Below are positions 61,925-64,000 of a DNA stretch of 64,000 bases, in pieces. Origin of the DNA: Moraxellaceae bacterium (lineage in GTDB: Bacteria; Pseudomonadota; Gammaproteobacteria; Pseudomonadales; Moraxellaceae); assembly GCA_030680295.1 (NCBI GenBank), contig JAUXVU010000018.1, positions 186,001-250,000 of the forward strand. Reading direction: 5' to 3'. A model generated the notes under the pieces. The model made no database searches and was not told the DNA's origin. It saw only the letters and a list, made by a program, of their open reading frames with translations. The position numbers and the translations under genes were made by a program. The first letter of the stretch is position 1, and each line of letters starts with the position of its first letter.

Positions 61925-64000
61925 ATGACCCTACAACGAAGTGTTTTAATTGCCGCCATTTTCACAGCGTTAGCAGCGGTCTGGTGGTTTGATTTGGCGC
62001 AGTATTTGTCGCTCGACTTTCTGCAGGCACAACGCGAGACATTGACGGCACAGTTTGTACAAAACCCAGTTTTGATCGCAGGCATTTATTTGCTGATTTA
62101 TGTCGTGGTCACTGCCTTAAGCATTCCGGGTGCGGCGGTCATGACCTTGGCGGGTGGCGCCATTTTTGGTTTGTTCTGGGGTGTGGTTTTGGTGTCATTT
62201 GCCTCCACCATTGGTGCGACCTGTGCTTTCTTAGGCGCCCGTTATGTGTTGCGTGATGCTGTGCAAAATCGCTTTGGCGATAGGCTAAAACCCATCAATG
62301 CCGGTATAACGCGTGATGGTGCATTTTATTTATTTACCCTGCGCTTGGTGCCGGTGTTTCCCTTCTTTTTGATTAATCTGCTGCTTGGTCTGACACAAAT
62401 GCGTGCTTGGACATTTTTCTGGGTCAGCCAGGTTGGTATGTTGGCCGGCACCATTGTTTACGTGAATGCCGGAACGCAGTTGGCGCAAATTACTAGCCTA
62501 TCGGGCATTTTGTCACCGGCACTTATTGGTGCTTTTGTACTGCTCGGCATCTTTCCGTTGTTGGCGCGTAAATTAGTGGATGTGATTAAAGCGCGTCAGG
62601 TGTATCGCGGCTGGACTCACCCCAAACAGTTTGACCGTAACCTGATTGTGATCGGTGCTGGTGCTGCTGGATTGGTTACTAGTTATATTGCTGCAGCGGT
62701 AAAAGCCAAGGTGACACTGATTGAGCGCGAGGCCATGGGTGGCGACTGCTTGAACTCAGGCTGTGTGCCGTCAAAAGCATTACTTCGTTCGGCGAAATAT
62801 GCACATCAGTTAAAAAAAGGCTCCGCTTTTGGTTTTGCCAATGTATCGGGGCAGGCTGATTTTGGCGCAGTGATGACACGTGTGCATGAGGTCATTAAAG
62901 CCATTGAGCCGCATGACTCCGTTGAGCGTTATACCGACTTAGGGGTTGAGGTGTTGCAGGGTGAGGCTTTTTTAGTGGACCCATGGACGGTAGCGGTAAC
63001 ACTTGCCGATGGCAGCACACAGCACTTAACAGCACGCAGTATTGTCATTGCTACCGGAGCTGCACCGGTAGTGCCGAATATTCCCGGCCTACGTGAAAGT
63101 GCCTATTTAACGTCCGAGACCTTGTGGTCTTTAACTGAGCTGCCTAAGCGCTTGGTGGTGCTGGGTGGTGGGCCCATTGGTACTGAGCTAACGCAGGCCT
63201 TCGCACGCTTAGGTAGTCATGTCACGCAAGTGGAAATGGCGCCTAGGTTGCTGATGAAAGAAGACTCAGAGGTCTCTGAAGCGGTAGCGGAAAACCTGCA
63301 ACGTGATGGTGTGGATCTGCGTTTAGGCAGTCGTGCCGTGGCGGTAGAAAACTTAAGCGATGAGTCGTACCTAGTCATTGAAAGCAATGGCCAGCAAGAA
63401 CGCATTGCCTTTGATCATATTCTGGTTGCCGTCGGCAGACAGGCCAGAGTGGATACCTGTGGTTTGCAAAATATTGGTGTGGTGACCGAACGAACGGTGG
63501 TGGTGGATGGTTTTTTACGCACCAATTTTCCGCATATTTTTGCCTGCGGTGATGTCGCCGGCCCTTATCAATTTACCCATACCGCAGCACATATGGCTTG
63601 GTATGCCGCAGTGAATAGTTTATTTGCACCCATATTGGCGCTGCGTGGTGGTTTGTTTAAGGTCGACTACTCGGTGATTCCATGGGCAACCTTTTGCGAC
63701 CCGGAAGTGGCGCGTGTTGGCTTAAATGAGCAGGATGCGAAAGAGCAGGGTATAACTTATGAAGTGACGTGTTACGGCATTGATGATTTGGATCGAGCCA
63801 TTGCCGATGGCAGTGCGCACGGTTTTGTTAAAGTGCTGACGGTGCCTGGCAAAGATAAAATTTTAGGCGTGACCATCGTCGGTGAGCATGCTGGCGATTT
63901 GATTGCTGAATTTGTGTTGGCCATGCGTCATGGTCTAGGACTAAACAAAGTGCTGAGCACAATTCATATTTACCCAACGTTTGCTGAGTCAAATAAGTAT
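61925..64000 (+). CDS. TVP38/TMEM64 membrane domain fused to pyridine nucleotide-disulfide oxidoreductase (3'-truncated)
   Basis: An open frame of 692 codons runs off the window end. Residues 1-215 are a TVP38/TMEM64 (VTT) membrane domain: hydrophobic helices with SIPGAAVMTLAGGAIFG and FYLFTLRLVPVFPFFLIN. From about 238 comes a flavoprotein of the dihydrolipoamide dehydrogenase/mercuric reductase type: FAD motif IVIGAGAAGLV, redox pair Cys275/Cys280 in GGDCLNSGCVPSK, NAD motif VLGGGPIGTEL, and the C-terminal interface HIYPTFAES. About 20-25 residues are missing. It begins two bases after the HIT gene stop. Substrate unknown; electrons probably go to a thiol or quinone near the membrane. Confidence 0.9.
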   Translation, partial: MTLQRSVLIAAIFTALAAVWWFDLAQYLSLDFLQAQRETLTAQFVQNPVLIAGIYLLIYVVVTALSIPGAAVMTLAGGAIFGLFWGVVLVSFASTIGATCAFLGARYVLRDAVQNRFGDRLKPINAGITRDGAFYLFTLRLVPVFPFFLINLLLGLTQMRAWTFFWVSQVGMLAGTIVYVNAGTQLAQITSLSGILSPALIGAFVLLGIFPLLARKLVDVIKARQVYRGWTHPKQFDRNLIVIGAGAAGLVTSYIAAAVKAKVTLIEREAMGGDCLNSGCVPSKALLRSAKYAHQLKKGSAFGFANVSGQADFGAVMTRVHEVIKAIEPHDSVERYTDLGVEVLQGEAFLVDPWTVAVTLADGSTQHLTARSIVIATGAAPVVPNIPGLRESAYLTSETLWSLTELPKRLVVLGGGPIGTELTQAFARLGSHVTQVEMAPRLLMKEDSEVSEAVAENLQRDGVDLRLGSRAVAVENLSDESYLVIESNGQQERIAFDHILVAVGRQARVDTCGLQNIGVVTERTVVVDGFLRTNFPHIFACGDVAGPYQFTHTAAHMAWYAAVNSLFAPILALRGGLFKVDYSVIPWATFCDPEVARVGLNEQDAKEQGITYEVTCYGIDDLDRAIADGSAHGFVKVLTVPGKDKILGVTIVGEHAGDLIAEFVLAMRHGLGLNKVLSTIHIYPTFAESNKY

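Overview
The window looks like a chromosomal segment of a free-living gammaproteobacterium, probably of the Pseudomonadales/Moraxellales type. This is an inference. It rests on the gene neighbourhood fadB-fadA ... lexA ... topA followed by a DUF6586 gene, the tusDCBE-trpD2 block, a WS/DGAT wax-ester synthase, two fatty acid desaturases, tolB-pal and ydbH-ynbE-ydbL. No rRNA, CRISPR array, transposase, integrase or phage gene was seen. Three tRNA genes are present.

Layout. 0-2.5 kb: two tandem paralogous secreted metzincin-type metalloproteases. 2.6-5.6 kb: wax-ester synthase and a convergent RhlE-type RNA helicase with a repetitive Arg/Gly tail. 5.9-8.5 kb: SDR-DoxX-SDR-TetR operon. 8.5-12.4 kb: GIY-YIG protein, enoyl-CoA hydratase, a lipoprotein with eight Cys-containing repeats, a DCC thiol protein and an RNase J-like nuclease. 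12.5-15.7 kb: a tightly overlapping operon of retropepsin-like protease, 7TM inactive transglutaminase and RimK-like ligase. 15.7-21.5 kb: lipid block (two desaturases, AraC regulator, DLH hydrolase, AidB-like acyl-CoA dehydrogenase). 21.5-25.3 kb: SdiA-regulated-type protein, Ada-like repair protein, thioesterase and secreted amidohydrolase.

25.4-30.9 kb is an accessory island of small lipoproteins and unknown proteins. Its right half (about 27.9-30.8 kb) looks like a short integron cassette cluster without an integrase: two good attC-like sites, one degenerate one, cassettes of different base composition, and one frameshifted cassette gene. One cassette encodes the most unusual protein here: a signal-peptide-bearing relative of elongation factor Tu that keeps parts of the G domain and domain III but has lost the P-loop, the NKxD motif and domain II.

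30.9-64 kb is core genome: OmpW-like porin, a tRNA-Val(CAC) gene with a defective anticodon stem, proS, thioesterase plus Lon-type protease, fadBA, a PhoX-type Tat protein, gloA, a MazG-like protein, lexA with two SOS boxes, the topA operon ending in an L,D-transpeptidase, tRNA-Val(TAC)-tRNA-Asp, the ydbH-ynbE-ydbL envelope-lipid operon (ynbE is a 59-residue gene), tolB-pal plus a BASS transporter, tusDCBE-trpD2-DUF1853, rmuC, an MFS exporter, a patatin, a HIT protein and a TVP38-flavoprotein fusion that runs off the end.

Themes: fatty acid storage, desaturation and beta-oxidation; envelope biogenesis; and translation/RNA functions. Start codons were chosen mainly from Shine-Dalgarno spacing, signal peptides and homologous N-termini. 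Family assignments are from recognised motifs, not from database searches.
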